NCBI RefSeq assembly: GCF_013459645.1
Contig: NZ_CP054861.1
Span: forward strand, 540,501 to 604,500
Source of the DNA: Martelella sp. NC20
GTDB taxonomy: Bacteria; Pseudomonadota; Alphaproteobacteria; Rhizobiales; Rhizobiaceae
Length of the DNA stretch: 64,000 nt
Reading direction: 5' to 3'
Both the position numbers and the translations under genes were made by a program. The notes under the pieces are model-generated. The model was given only the letters and a program-made list of their open reading frames with translations, ran no database searches and had not been told where the DNA came from. Of the stretch, positions 9,151-17,905 are shown piece after piece. Position 1 is the first letter of the stretch; each line of letters begins with the position of its first letter.

Positions 9151-9246
9151 CAGTTTTCGAGGCATCGGCCAGAATGCACAAACTGAAATCAGGATTTCAA
9201 ACGGCTTCCCTTGCCTTTTCTGCGGTCCCGCCCTTAATGAGAAATT

Positions 9247-10110
9247 ATGAAATCGGAATTTCCAAACCCCGCCGATGAGGCTCCCTTCCTCACCCGCGTG
9301 CAGCGCGTGCTGCCGCAGTTGAGCCCGGCAGAGCGCAAGCTTGGCGAGTTTCTTCTGGATTTTCCGGGCGAACTCGGCAGCTATGACGCGCAGGAACTCG
9401 CGCGGCTTTGTGATGTCTCAAAGGCCACCGTCTCGCGCTTCATCCGAAAGCTCGGCTTTTCAAGCTATGATCAGGCGAAAAAAGCGGTGCGCGACGAGCG
9501 CCAGACCGGTTCGCGCGTGTTCTTCGCCCATGCCGAACCGGAGGCCAATGCCGCAGCGCTCGCCCTCGACATGCGCGAGGAGAAGGACAATCTCGACTGG
9601 ACGTTTGCCAATCTCGATGCGAACGAACTCGATCGGCTCGCCGCCGCCGTGGTCGAAAGCCGCAAGGTGTGGATCGCCGGCCAGCGCATCAGCCAGTCCT
9701 TCGCTCATTACCTCTACTGGCAGTTGACCAAGATCGTCGGCGATGTCGTTGTCTTTCCACAAGGCGGCGAGACGCTTGGCGAGCATGTCGCCCGCATCGA
9801 GGAAGGCGACCTGGTGATCGCGATCACGCTGCGCCGTCGCATTGCCGGCACACGGCAATTGCTGGATACGATCGTGGAAAGCGGTGCGCGCCTTGCCTTG
9901 ATCTCGGATGAGAACATGGCCCGCCATCCCGCCGCTCACTGGCATTTTCACTGCCGGATCCATTCGGACGGGCCACAGTTCAACCATGCGGCCGTGCTGG
10001 CGCTTTGCCACCAGATCGTGGTGCGCGCGACGCTGAAAGCCGGAAGGACGGGCCGCGATCGGCTACGAAGAGTTGACGCGGTCAACGAAAAGCTGATGCA
10101 GTACGAGTAA
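9247..10110 (+). CDS. RpiR/MurR-family transcriptional regulator (HTH-SIS)
   Basis: The 287-residue protein has an N-terminal RpiR-type helix-turn-helix at about residues 15-85 (LSPAERKLGEFLL, then DAQELARLCDVSKATVSRFIRKLGFSSYDQAKKAVRDE) and a C-terminal sugar-isomerase (SIS) domain at about 125-260 with WIAGQRISQSFAHYLYWQL and GDLVIAITLRRRIAGTRQLL. SIS domains in this family sense phosphosugars or related metabolites. It is transcribed away from the tct operon and most likely regulates it and itself. No strong Shine-Dalgarno precedes the ATG. Length is normal. Confidence 0.88.
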   Translation: MKSEFPNPADEAPFLTRVQRVLPQLSPAERKLGEFLLDFPGELGSYDAQELARLCDVSKATVSRFIRKLGFSSYDQAKKAVRDERQTGSRVFFAHAEPEANAAALALDMREEKDNLDWTFANLDANELDRLAAAVVESRKVWIAGQRISQSFAHYLYWQLTKIVGDVVVFPQGGETLGEHVARIEEGDLVIAITLRRRIAGTRQLLDTIVESGARLALISDENMARHPAAHWHFHCRIHSDGPQFNHAAVLALCHQIVVRATLKAGRTGRDRLRRVDAVNEKLMQYE

Positions 10111-10511
10111 GCGGACAGAAACCAGCCCGCGGCAGCCGGAGTGTCATTCAGTCAGCAGGGGTGAAACGGCAGGGCCTCGCGGACCGAGCCTGCAATGATT
10201 CTCATGTCCGTTTTCAAGATTTTTGGCATAGGTATTTCGCGTCGCTTTTTCAGCGTCGACGAGGGGGGATATGCTGCCTATTGCAGGGCGCGGCGGCGCT
10301 GAGACGACGGTTGATCAGACTCTGATGCGCGGGTTGGATACCGCAAGACCGTGGTTCGTCTCGGGCCTTCCTCTGTCTCACATAGCGCGTGTCGCCATTT
10401 CAGGCTCGCAGAATCACAACGAGGGTTGCCCTGACCGGCCGCCACGCCCGGCAATAAGCAGCGTGATGGAATTGAACTTGTTTTTCTCTCCTTCGCGTTG
10501 ATGCCTCTTCG
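10111..10511. other. Intergenic region, no supported gene
   Basis: About 400 bases between the regulator and the IS110 transposase stop. Short frames are present but have poor composition. The part next to 10511 should include one end of the IS110-type element, but IS110 ends lack long inverted repeats, so the boundary cannot be placed. Confidence 0.45.
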
Positions 10512-11636
10512 TCAGGCTGTCTTTGTTGGGGGAATGGGAACTGTTGTCGCAATAGCCCAGACGAAAGCCGCAAGCTCGCGCGCGATGGCGACGATGACAA
10601 TGTTGGTGGGGCGACCGCTGGCTTGCATGCGCCGATACCGCTGGCATAGCCGCACTTGCGCTTTCCAGGCGATCGCTCTGATTGCTTCAGGCAGCCCCTC
10701 CGTTCGCTTCAGGATTTCCTGGCTTACACGCGCGGGCAGTCTGTAGGTCCAAGCGCCTTCGACCAGCATGCGTCGCGCACGGATGTTGCCGGCCTTCGTG
10801 ATCGACCCACGCGACACGCTGGCACCGGTCGAATGCTCTTTGGGAACCAGCCCCAGCCAGGCCATGAACTGACGCGGATTACTGAAGCGTCTAAAGTCGC
10901 CGATCTCCGATACCAATGTCATCGCCGAGATCTGCGCGACACCACGCAGGGCTTGGATCGCTTCGACGATCGGGTTAAGCGACCAATCCTGCAAGAGCTC
11001 CACCATTTGCCGTGTCAGCCGGTCGCGCCGCTCCTCGATCTGCTCAATGGCACGAATATATTCTTCCATGGCAATTTGCTGCGCGCGATGATCAAAGCGC
11101 TGTGTCGCCAACCAGTTTCGATGAGCTTTGCTCCAGTGGGAGCGACCTTCGAAGACCCTGCCGTGCCTGAGCAGAAATGACAAGAGATGCTGGCGGGCTC
11201 GTCGTAAATCCGAGACGGCCGCTTCCCGTGCCCGGCAAAGATCGCGCATGGCCTCATGCGTCTCGTCGGGAACCCAGATGGATGACAGTTCGCCTGCACG
11301 CAACAAGGCGGCAAGCGCGACAGCATCGCGCCGATCCGTTTTGACCTGAAGTCCCGGACGGGTCGGAACGAGCGATGGTGCAACGACAAGGCATTCATGG
11401 CCAAGATCGCGAAGTTGGCGATACAGTCCGTAGCCTGTCGGGCCAGCCTCATAGCAAAGGCACAGGCGTCTGTGACGTCCTGCAAGCCTATCGACAAATT
11501 TGCGCACTGCATCAGCACGGTTGGCGATTTCGCCGTAGTAACGCACCTCTCCCTTGCGGCCAGCTTCCGCCAGGCCAATGGCTATTTTTTCTTTGCTCAC
11601 ATCCAAACCAACGTAAAGTGCTGTATCATCGGTCAC
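10512..11636 (-). mobile_element. IS110-family DEDD transposase, apparently intact
   Basis: The 374-residue recombinase has the N-terminal RuvC-like DEDD domain with D12 (VGLDVSKE), E63 (CYEAGPTGYG), D101 and D104 (KTDRRDA). It also has a C-terminal Transposase_20 domain with ALRGVAQISAMTLVSEIGDFRRFSNPRQFMAWLGLVPKEHSTG and GSITKAGNIRARRMLVEGAW, which contains the nucleophilic Ser region. Translation starts at GTG with GGAGA six bases upstream. Family knowledge: IS110 elements insert without terminal inverted repeats, guided by a bridge RNA from a non-coding end. The element sits beside a truncated tniQ-like gene. Confidence 0.9.
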
Positions 11637-11826
11637 GGATCGTCTCCTATGTTTGAGGCTCTGGCTGCAAAGTTAACCCTCGTTGCCAACATATTGCGAC
11701 GCGAGCCACCATGCCGATCAGGGACATGGGGTCTCAAATGTGCTCGGTTCAGCGATTTTGCGCCGCGTTCGCTATGACCAAAGTATCGATAGCTCAAGGC
11801 CGGATCAGAAGGCGCGCTATTCATTT
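11637..11826 (-). other. Non-coding end of the IS110-type element, candidate bridge-RNA locus
   Basis: About 190 bases upstream of the transposase carry no convincing gene before the tniQ-like frame begins. In IS110-group elements this 5' non-coding end encodes the bridge RNA that pairs with target and donor DNA. The placement fits; the fold and loops were not computed. Confidence 0.35.
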
Positions 11827-12140
11827 TGGGGATAGGGCTCGTCGGGTTGCGAAGAGCACGCGAAACGAAAACCTCACCGCGCAAGATCGACCTGATATCG
11901 CCGACAGGTTTGCCAGTCCACAACACCAAATCCTCAATCTGCTCCGACGATAGTCCACCAAAACTCCGCCACGGCAGCCAGCGGCTCGTCTTCAAAGTTC
12001 AGCACGCGCCTGCACGCCGCTTTCATATCGTAACAAAGGTCGGCCGTGCTGACGCCCTTGGTCGCGGCGAGCCGTGGCAGATAAGAAAGCATGGAATCAC
12101 GCGGCACGAGTGCCGGCGCAAGTGGCGGAAAGGTCGGCAT
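11826..12140 (-). pseudogene. TniQ-family protein, 5' fragment with a frameshift
   Basis: From an ATG at 12140 the frame reads MPTFPPLAPALVPRDSMLSYLPRLAATKG and on to LAAVAEFW. Protein-like sequence then continues in another frame as GGLSSEQIEDLVLWTGKP and ILRGEVFVSRALRNP. The shift lies at about 11945-11960. The order (a P-rich start, SYLPRLA, then RGExxxxRALR) matches the N-terminus of TniQ-family transposition proteins. The frame degenerates at about 11830, next to the IS110-type element. Orientation matches the 3' tniQ-like part at 3460-4989, so both may derive from one gene. Confidence 0.5.
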
Positions 12141-12305
12141 AGGCGTTTCGTGTGATTCTGGAATGAAGGCCGCAAATTGCCGCCAGCGGCAGTTCGCGTC
12201 CAGACAGGGCCTCAGATATTCGACGGGCATGCAACGCGAGAGCGGCGCTGAAAGCTCCGTGAACGCCACCCGAAATGAATTATATAGAGGAAGAAGGACA
12301 AGGTC

Positions 12306-12605
12306 ATGCCGGAAAAAAAGCCGTCACAAGCTCTGCTGCAGGATCGGGATGTCATCCGGCGTCTTGCCGAACGCTACCGTACGGCTAATCCTCGCATTTA
12401 TGGCTCGGCGCTGACCGGGCGCGATCACGAAGACAGCGACCTTGATGTTCTGGTCGACCCCTTGCCGGAAACCACCTTGTTTGATCTCGGCGGACTTCAG
12501 GAAGCTCTCGAAGAAGCCCTAGGGGTCAGGGTCGATGTGAAGACCCTGCGCGACCTTCCTGCTCATATCAGGAACGATGTGCTGCGTCAGGCTGTGGCCG
12601 TATGA
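12306..12605 (+). CDS. mntA: MntA-type nucleotidyltransferase antitoxin
   Basis: The 99-residue protein has the minimal nucleotidyltransferase motif GSALTGRDHEDSDLDVLVD at about residues 37-55 (GS followed by DxD). In type VII toxin-antitoxin systems MntA AMPylates the HEPN toxin HepT and so inactivates it. The stop overlaps the ATG of the hepT-like gene as ATGA, the usual layout. The gene appears intact. An AGGAAGAAGGACAAGG purine-rich leader precedes the ATG. Confidence 0.85.
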   Translation: MPEKKPSQALLQDRDVIRRLAERYRTANPRIYGSALTGRDHEDSDLDVLVDPLPETTLFDLGGLQEALEEALGVRVDVKTLRDLPAHIRNDVLRQAVAV

Positions 12606-12947
12606 GCGCAGCAAACAGGCTGCCCGACTACCTCGATCAGATGATCCAGGACGCGACCGATGCCGTGACCTTCACGGGAAGGTATGGACGAAGACGACTT
12701 TCTGGCTGACCTCAAGACGCAGCGTGCCGTTGTCATGAGCCTGATGATCGTCAGGGAGGCCGCAAGCCGGGTTCTCGCGGACCACCCGGAGTTCGCGCAG
12801 TCACAGGTCACTGTTCCCTGGCGCAGCATTCGTGGCATGCGCAACAGGATCGCGCATGGCTACTTCGACATTGACCTGCATGTTGTCTGGCAAACGGTCG
12901 CCGAACTGCCTGCGTTGGTCGAGCGTCTCGTCGAGATCCGTCACTGA
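12602..12947 (+). pseudogene. hepT: HepT-type HEPN toxin with a one-base frameshift
   Basis: Translation from the coupled ATG gives MSAANRLPDYLDQMIQDATDAVTFT. It then leaves frame at a GGG run at 12676-12678 and stops soon after. Removing one G restores EGMDEDDFLADLKTQRAVVMSLM and the rest of a normal DUF86/HepT protein to a stop at 12947. The HEPN active-site motif RNRIAH (Rx4H) is intact at the C-terminal side in the second frame. Either a real inactivating +1 insertion or a homopolymer sequencing error is possible. Without the toxin, the upstream mntA would be an orphan antitoxin. Confidence 0.75.
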
Positions 12948-13112
12948 AATCAAATCGAGACTGCCTGAACGCTGTTTCCTCCGTCGGGAATAGGTGTGGT
13001 TAAGTCGCGCTCGAGACAAGGCGTGACTTAGCGAAAGCAAATCCGCCCGTTGGAGACCCGTCTGCCGTTCGGGCGTTCAGTTGCCCTTGCATACCAGCCT
13101 TCGGGATTGCCC

Positions 13113-13143
13113 TTGACCCTGACACTAGCGTCAACCCGCTAGG
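13113..13143 (+). promoter_or_regulatory. MerR-type promoter/operator upstream of the SDR gene
   Basis: A TTGACC -35 hexamer is followed by a 19-base spacer carrying the dyad TGAC-ACTAGC-GTCA and a weak GCTAGG -10. The over-long 19-base spacer with a central dyad is the hallmark of promoters activated by MerR-family proteins. A MerR-type gene lies directly downstream of the SDR gene, so it is the likely activator. Confidence 0.55.
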
Positions 13144-13193
13144 AACGTCGCGAAGCGCAAGAACGCGCACGTTAATTGGAAAGGAAAATCAAG

Positions 13194-13952
13194 ATGCGTG
13201 AAGACTGGCAGGGCAAGGTTGCCATCGTGACGGGCGGAAGTTCGGGCATCGGGGAGGCCACGGCATTGGCTCTCGCAGCGCAGGGCGCCAATGTGGTCAT
13301 AACCGGTCGTGATGAGGCGAAACTGGCCGGCGTGGCCGCGAAAAGCGAAGCCGTCGCGACCGTCAGGGCCGATGCCGCTGACCCCACGGGCAGCCGGCCC
13401 ATTGTTGAGGCCGCGCTCAGCCGCTGGGGTCGGCTCGATCTGGTCGTCAACAATGCCGGGGCCGGCAGGCCGCTTCCGATCGACGCCTATGATGGCGAGG
13501 CGATTGCCGAGATTTGCGCGGTGAACATCACCGGGCCATCGCTTCTCCTGAAGGAGGCTTTGCCGGCGCTTCGCGAAACCAAAGGCGCGGTCGTCAACAT
13601 CGGCACGGCCGTCTCGCAGAATGCCGCACCGGGCCTGGCGCATTATGCGGCGACCAAGACCGCGCTCGAACACCTGACGAGGTCCTGGGCCATCGAACTT
13701 TCGGGCGATGGCATCCGCGTGAATGCCATTGCGCCCGGGCCGGTGAAGACCGGTGCGCTGACCGGCATGATGGGGCTATCCCCGGAGATGGCGAGCACGA
13801 TCGAAGAGGCCGAAGCCGCTGAAATCCCGCTCGGCCGTCGCGGGGCGACAACCGATCTCGTGCCGTGGATATTGCAGCTCGGCAGTTCCGCCAATGAATG
13901 GCTGACCGGTCAGGTTATCGCGATTGACGGCGGATGGTCACAGAGGCGCTGA
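13194..13952 (+). CDS. Short-chain dehydrogenase/reductase (SDR)
   Basis: The 252-residue protein is a classical SDR: cofactor motif TGGSSGIGEA at about residues 12-21, NNAG at about 87-90, a catalytic Ser in the NIGTAVSQ segment, and YAATK (Tyr/Lys pair) near 151-155. The C-terminal IDGGWSQRR end is typical. It reduces or oxidises a carbonyl/hydroxyl substrate with NAD(P)H; the substrate is unknown. ATG 13194 was chosen over an upstream in-frame TTG because it follows a GGAAAGGAAAA purine stretch and gives the usual N-terminus. A MerR-type promoter lies upstream and a MerR-family gene downstream, suggesting chemically induced expression, perhaps by electrophiles or oxidants. Confidence 0.88.
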   Translation: MREDWQGKVAIVTGGSSGIGEATALALAAQGANVVITGRDEAKLAGVAAKSEAVATVRADAADPTGSRPIVEAALSRWGRLDLVVNNAGAGRPLPIDAYDGEAIAEICAVNITGPSLLLKEALPALRETKGAVVNIGTAVSQNAAPGLAHYAATKTALEHLTRSWAIELSGDGIRVNAIAPGPVKTGALTGMMGLSPEMASTIEEAEAAEIPLGRRGATTDLVPWILQLGSSANEWLTGQVIAIDGGWSQRR

Positions 13953-14096
13953 AGCGCCTATCGGTCGTTGCCTCCGGGCGGGACTTGCCGCGACGTCCCT
14001 GCCCGGAGGCTGCTGCCTGCATGCATTTCGAGCCTTGAAAAGGCAGGCGCGTCATCTGACATGATCGTCAAAGAAGATTTGCCGAAAGGTGCCGAA

Positions 14097-14480
14097 ATGC
14101 AGATCAAGGAAGCAGCCGAACGGCTCGGCATTACGGAGCGTATGCTGCGTCACTATGAGCGGTCGGGCCTGATTGCGACCCGGCGGCTGGAAAACGGCTA
14201 TCGCAGCTACAGCGAAGCCGATCTGCGGCGCGCCGGCCGGATCCGGGATTTCATCGCGACCGGCTTCTCGACGCGTGAGGTCCAGGCGATGGCGGCCTGC
14301 CTTTCGGACGACGGTGCCGGACCGTGCGCGGGCGGCGTCGCTCAGCTTCTCACCAAGCTTGAGCATATCGACCGGCTTCAGGCCGAGCTCGAGACAAAGC
14401 GAGCGGCCGTGCTTGAGCGGCTTTCGGTTTTTCAGGAGGTGCTTGAGGCCGACGAAGGTCGACAGCAACGTCGCACCTGA
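14097..14480 (+). CDS. MerR-family transcriptional regulator
   Basis: The 127-residue protein begins MQIKEAAERLGITERMLRHYERSGLI, a canonical MerR winged helix. It continues with the wing region ENGYRSYSEADLRRAGRIRDFIATGFST and a C-terminal coiled coil (about residues 80-120). One Cys lies near residue 66 and another near 73 (AACLSDDGAGPC), but the metal-type Cys pattern of CueR/ZntR is not clear. It is close to the SoxR/CueR-like short MerR group. The ATG at 14097 was chosen because it starts exactly at the HTH and follows AAAGGTG. It probably activates the SDR gene through the 19-bp-spacer promoter at 13113. Confidence 0.85.
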   Translation: MQIKEAAERLGITERMLRHYERSGLIATRRLENGYRSYSEADLRRAGRIRDFIATGFSTREVQAMAACLSDDGAGPCAGGVAQLLTKLEHIDRLQAELETKRAAVLERLSVFQEVLEADEGRQQRRT

Positions 14481-14544
14481 CAAAGCCGCAAAGATTGCGA
14501 GGTCTTCGGAGCACCGCGAAACACTCTGACAGGCATTTCCGAGC

Positions 14545-15045
14545 TTAGTGTTCGGCCCCGCCACCCCGCCTGTTCAATTCCCGAACGAATGAGATCAATG
14601 CACGCATTCCAGCGCTCATGTGCCGGTTTTTCGTATAGTATAGGGTCAGGCCCGGATATGGGGGCGTCCATTCGTGGAGTAGCTGAACCAGCGTGCCATC
14701 CGCGAGATCATCCGCGATCGCAGCTTTGGCAACATAACCGATACCCGCGCCGGCGCGGGCTGCAATCGCGATCAGCCGGGCATCGTCCAGCATGAGACGT
14801 CCTTGCGTTTCGATGGTGAACCTCTCCCCATGGCGTTCGTACTCCCAGCGATAACGCGCCGCCCCGGCCAATCGCCACTGGATGCAGTCATGCGCCTTCA
14901 GGTCAGCCGGCGTTGAAGGTGCGGAGGCATCACGGAGATAGGATGGCGCCGCGACGACGACGTGCTGTTGTTCGCCGCCGACCGGAATTGCCACCATATC
15001 CTCAGGCAACATCTCGATCAGCCTTAGGCAAACAGAGCCGCACTG
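14545..15045 (-). pseudogene. LysR-family regulator, 5'-truncated
   Basis: The frame from about 15045 to the stop at 14545 reads EMLPEDMVAIPVGGEQQHVVVAAPSYL, then CIQWRL, RLMLDDARLIAIAARAGAGIGYVAKAAIADDL and ends ISFVRELNRRGGG. This is the second half of a LysR substrate-binding domain. The helix-turn-helix and first half are missing, and upstream sequence in frame is low-quality arginine-rich translation that runs into the GlxA-type gene. It is therefore a remnant. Confidence 0.7.
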
Positions 15046-15088
15046 ATAAGTAAAAAGTCGGGCGGCGAAACGCCGCCCGGAAGCGTCC

Positions 15089-16075
15089 TCAGTCTTCCTC
15101 ATCATGATGGACCGAGGTGGTTCCAAAACGCGCGCGATACTCCGCCGGGCGGATGCCGACCAATTTCTGGAACGTCTTCCTGAACGCCGCCGGGTCTGAG
15201 TAGCCGACATTCCAAGCAATCCGGTCGACCGGCAGCAGCGTGCGCTCCAGGAGTTCGCGTGCCTTGGCGATGCGCACAAGCTGCAGATATTCATTCGGGC
15301 GGTGATGGATCGCAGCCTTGAAGCGGCGCAGCAGCGTGCGTTCGGTCATGCCGGCAATGTCATGCAGATCGGCCATGCTGATCGGCTCATGCGCGTGGGC
15401 GTGAATGAAGTACTGCGCCTTGCGAACGGCTTCGTCACCATGATCGAAACGCGGAATGAACTGGGCAAAAGGTCGCTGGCTGGTGCGTGGCGGATCGATG
15501 AGGAGGAAGCGCGCGGTCGAAAGCATCGTCGCCGGCCCGAGCAGACGCTCCACCAACGTCAGCCCCAGATCGGCCCAGGCCAGTATACCGCCCGCCGTCA
15601 CGATATCCCCTTCATCCAGCACCATATGCTCCTCGGCCAGCCGGACGGCGGGAAAGCGTTTCGCCAGCTGCTCGGCAAACGCCCAGTGCGTCGTGGCGCG
15701 CCGCCCGTCGATCAGGCCGGTTTCGGCCAGCACGAAGGCGCCGGCGCAGACGGAGCAGAGCACTGTGCCTTGGGTGTGTTGGTTCCTAAGCCACGCGGCA
15801 GCCGCCGGCGCTGGCGCCATGCGGTCCGGCATGATGATGCTCGGCGGCGCGATCGCATGGCTCAGGCGATGCGGCGAACCGGGATGGCTGTCCCAGATGC
15901 AGGCGACATCATCTGCCGTCGCCTCCCAGTGCGACACCCGTATGAAGCGCGCGTTTTCGCCGGTCCATTCGGCCGCGATGCGGAACAGATCGGTCAGGCC
16001 ATAGATCGCCGCAAGCTGGCAACCGGGATAGATCAGCAGCCCGATTTCGGCGACCTGCTCAGCTTTCTTGTTCAT
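15089..16075 (-). CDS. GlxA-family transcriptional regulator (DJ-1/PfpI + AraC HTH)
   Basis: The 328-residue protein has an N-terminal DJ-1/PfpI (class-I amidotransferase-like) domain at about residues 8-190, with [27 protein letters not shown] near 100-127 containing the nucleophile-elbow Cys. A C-terminal AraC helix-turn-helix pair lies at about 225-315 ([33 protein letters not shown] and [25 protein letters not shown]). It probably senses a small molecule. ATG 16075 was chosen over 16111 because it begins the conserved [18 protein letters not shown] start. It is divergent from the chloroperoxidase-like gene and likely controls it. Confidence 0.88.
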   Translation of the reverse strand: MNKKAEQVAEIGLLIYPGCQLAAIYGLTDLFRIAAEWTGENARFIRVSHWEATADDVACIWDSHPGSPHRLSHAIAPPSIIMPDRMAPAPAAAAWLRNQHTQGTVLCSVCAGAFVLAETGLIDGRRATTHWAFAEQLAKRFPAVRLAEEHMVLDEGDIVTAGGILAWADLGLTLVERLLGPATMLSTARFLLIDPPRTSQRPFAQFIPRFDHGDEAVRKAQYFIHAHAHEPISMADLHDIAGMTERTLLRRFKAAIHHRPNEYLQLVRIAKARELLERTLLPVDRIAWNVGYSDPAAFRKTFQKLVGIRPAEYRARFGTTSVHHDEED

Positions 16076-16168
16076 TGTCTGTTTTGCCTCGATAAGTGTC
16101 CGTTTCGCCACGTCCCGTTATGCGTCCGCCGACCTATCTTGTCCATGTCGAAATCAAGAGGACAAGCG

Positions 16169-17107
16169 ATGCACACCGAAATTACCCGGCGCGCGGTGCT
16201 GAAGACGGCGACAACTGTCGCTGCCCTTTCGGCTCTGCCCCGCCTCACATTCGCTCAAACACAAGGAGAATTCAGAATGTCTACGATTACCACCCAAGAC
16301 GGCACCAATATCTTCTACAAGGACTGGGGACCGAAGGACGCCCGGCCGGTTGTCTTCCACCACGGCTGGCCGCTTTCGGGCGACGACTGGGACAACCAGA
16401 TGCTGTTCTTCCTCGCCAATGGCTACCGCGTCATTGCCCATGACCGGCGCGGCCACGGCCGATCGGACCAGACGGACACGGGCAACGACATGGATACCTA
16501 TGCCGCCGATGTCGCCGAACTCGCCAGCGCGCTCGACCTGAAGAACGCGATCCATATCGGCCACTCCACCGGCGGCGGCGAAGTTGCCCGCTATGTCGCC
16601 CGCGCCGAAAAGGGCCGCGTTGCCAAGGCTGTGCTGATCGCTGCCGTTCCCCCTGTGATGGTGCGCTCGGAAAGGAACCCCGAAGGCCTTCCGATCGAGG
16701 TGTTCGACGGCTTCCGTTCCGCGCTCGCCGCAAACCGCGCCCAGTTCTACATCGATGTCCCGACCGGCCCGTTCTACGGCTTCAACCGCGAGGGCGCCGA
16801 AATCAGCCAGGGGCTGATCGACAACTGGTGGCGGCAGGGCATGGCCGGTGGCGCCAAGCCGCAGTATGATTGCATTGCCGCCTTCTCAGAGACCGATTTC
16901 ACCGAGGATCTGAAGGCGATCACCGTGCCGGTTCTGGTGCTGCATGGCGAAGACGACCAGGTCGTTCCGATTGCCGACTCGGCACTGAGGTCCATCGACC
17001 TTCTGCGAAACGGTACGCTGAAGACCTATCCGGGGCTGCCGCACGGCCTGTTCGCAACCAACCCGGACGTCATCAACCCCGAGCTCCTCGCCTTCGCAAA
17101 GGCCTGA
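16169..17107 (+). CDS. Chloroperoxidase-like alpha/beta hydrolase with Tat-type leader and a second internal start
   Basis: The protein is an alpha/beta hydrolase of the non-haem chloroperoxidase/aryl-esterase group: [15 protein letters not shown] (oxyanion region), the nucleophile elbow GHSTGGG, the acid in GEDDQVVP and the catalytic His in LPHGLF. From ATG 16169 (GAGGA six bases upstream) it carries a leader with TRRAVLKT and a hydrophobic segment ending LTFAQ, a Tat-type signal. A second ATG at 16277 has a stronger AGGAG eight bases upstream and gives the 276-residue cytoplasmic form normal for the family. Two products, exported and cytosolic, are possible. It is divergent from the GlxA-type regulator. 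Confidence 0.85.
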   Translation: MHTEITRRAVLKTATTVAALSALPRLTFAQTQGEFRMSTITTQDGTNIFYKDWGPKDARPVVFHHGWPLSGDDWDNQMLFFLANGYRVIAHDRRGHGRSDQTDTGNDMDTYAADVAELASALDLKNAIHIGHSTGGGEVARYVARAEKGRVAKAVLIAAVPPVMVRSERNPEGLPIEVFDGFRSALAANRAQFYIDVPTGPFYGFNREGAEISQGLIDNWWRQGMAGGAKPQYDCIAAFSETDFTEDLKAITVPVLVLHGEDDQVVPIADSALRSIDLLRNGTLKTYPGLPHGLFATNPDVINPELLAFAKA

Positions 17108-17126
17108 GTGAGCCAAGAGTAAACGG

Positions 17127-17152
17127 CGGGCTGCGTCAGATGTCGCAGCCCG
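17127..17152 (+). terminator. Hairpin after the chloroperoxidase-like gene
   Basis: Perfect nine-base-pair stem CGGGCTGCG/CGCAGCCCG with an eight-base loop, starting 19 bases after the stop codon. There is no long T tract after it, so termination strength is uncertain. Confidence 0.55.
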
Positions 17153-17207
17153 TCATTTCAACACTTGCCTGCCAGAGCGTTCGCCTGATCCTGCAGAGGC
17201 ACCATCG

Positions 17208-17835
17208 TCAGCCGACGCTGACATCGGCATTCAACCCGCGGCCGAAACGCGGATCGGCGTCAAGCGCGCGCTGCCCCAGCGACAGGGCGTGCGCGGCATT
17301 GCCGTCCTCGGCAAGGCCCTGGACGTGAATGACCGCAGATTCGTGATGCCGATTGTTCCCAGCACATCGGCGAGATAGCCGGTCAGATGATCCGGCTGGG
17401 TCGCCTTGCTGGTGACAGTTCCGCCCGAAGCGGCAATCACCACCGTCGGACGATCGCCCAGCAGCCCGACCTTGCGGCCGTTGCGAAAACCGAAACTCCT
17501 TCCCGCCCTCAGCACGAGGTCGATCCACAGTTTCAGATTGGCCGGAACCGTATAGTTATGCATCGGCGTCGAGATGATCAGCGCATCAGTCTGCTCAAGC
17601 TCACGAATCAGTCGTTCGGACTGGAAAAATGCCGGACTGTCATGCCCGGCCCGGCTGATGATCGCCCGGGCATAGTCCGGGGTGACGCGACCGAAGTCCG
17701 CGGGCGCAAGATCCCGCTCGATGACATCGATGCCGGGATGGCCGCCTGCAGGTTTGAAATGGCCTGCAGGGCGAGCTGATAGCCGCGCGCGTTTGCGCCA
17801 AACGGGCTGGCATTCAGAAGAAGGACAGACTTCAT
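17208..17835 (-). pseudogene. FMN-dependent NADH-azoreductase-like gene with two frameshifts
   Basis: The start MKSVLLLNASPFGANARGYQ (ATG 17835, GGAGAC seven bases upstream) and the block MHNYTVPANLKLWIDLVLRAGRSFGF match AzoR-type flavodoxin-fold quinone/azo reductases. The frame is lost at about 17744 (after NLQAAIP). It resumes as GIDVIERDLAPADFG up to ISTPMHNY, and is lost again at about 17331 (after NLRSF), with HVQGLAEDGNAAHALS in a third frame ending at 17208. Each shift is explained by one missing base in a short C/G run. Both are either real mutations or base-calling errors; if the latter, the gene encodes an intact reductase of about 208 residues. Confidence 0.75.
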
Positions 17836-17905
17836 GGTGATGTCTCCAGGCATGCGGGATCGTTCGCCCGAAAGGGCGCCGGTCTTAGGCATTGCGTTGC
17901 ATTTG

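Noticed and set aside
15302..16168. Long in-frame extension upstream of the chloroperoxidase-like gene
   Set aside because: It is antisense to the GlxA-type gene and has poor composition; real starts with ribosome sites lie at 16169 and 16277.
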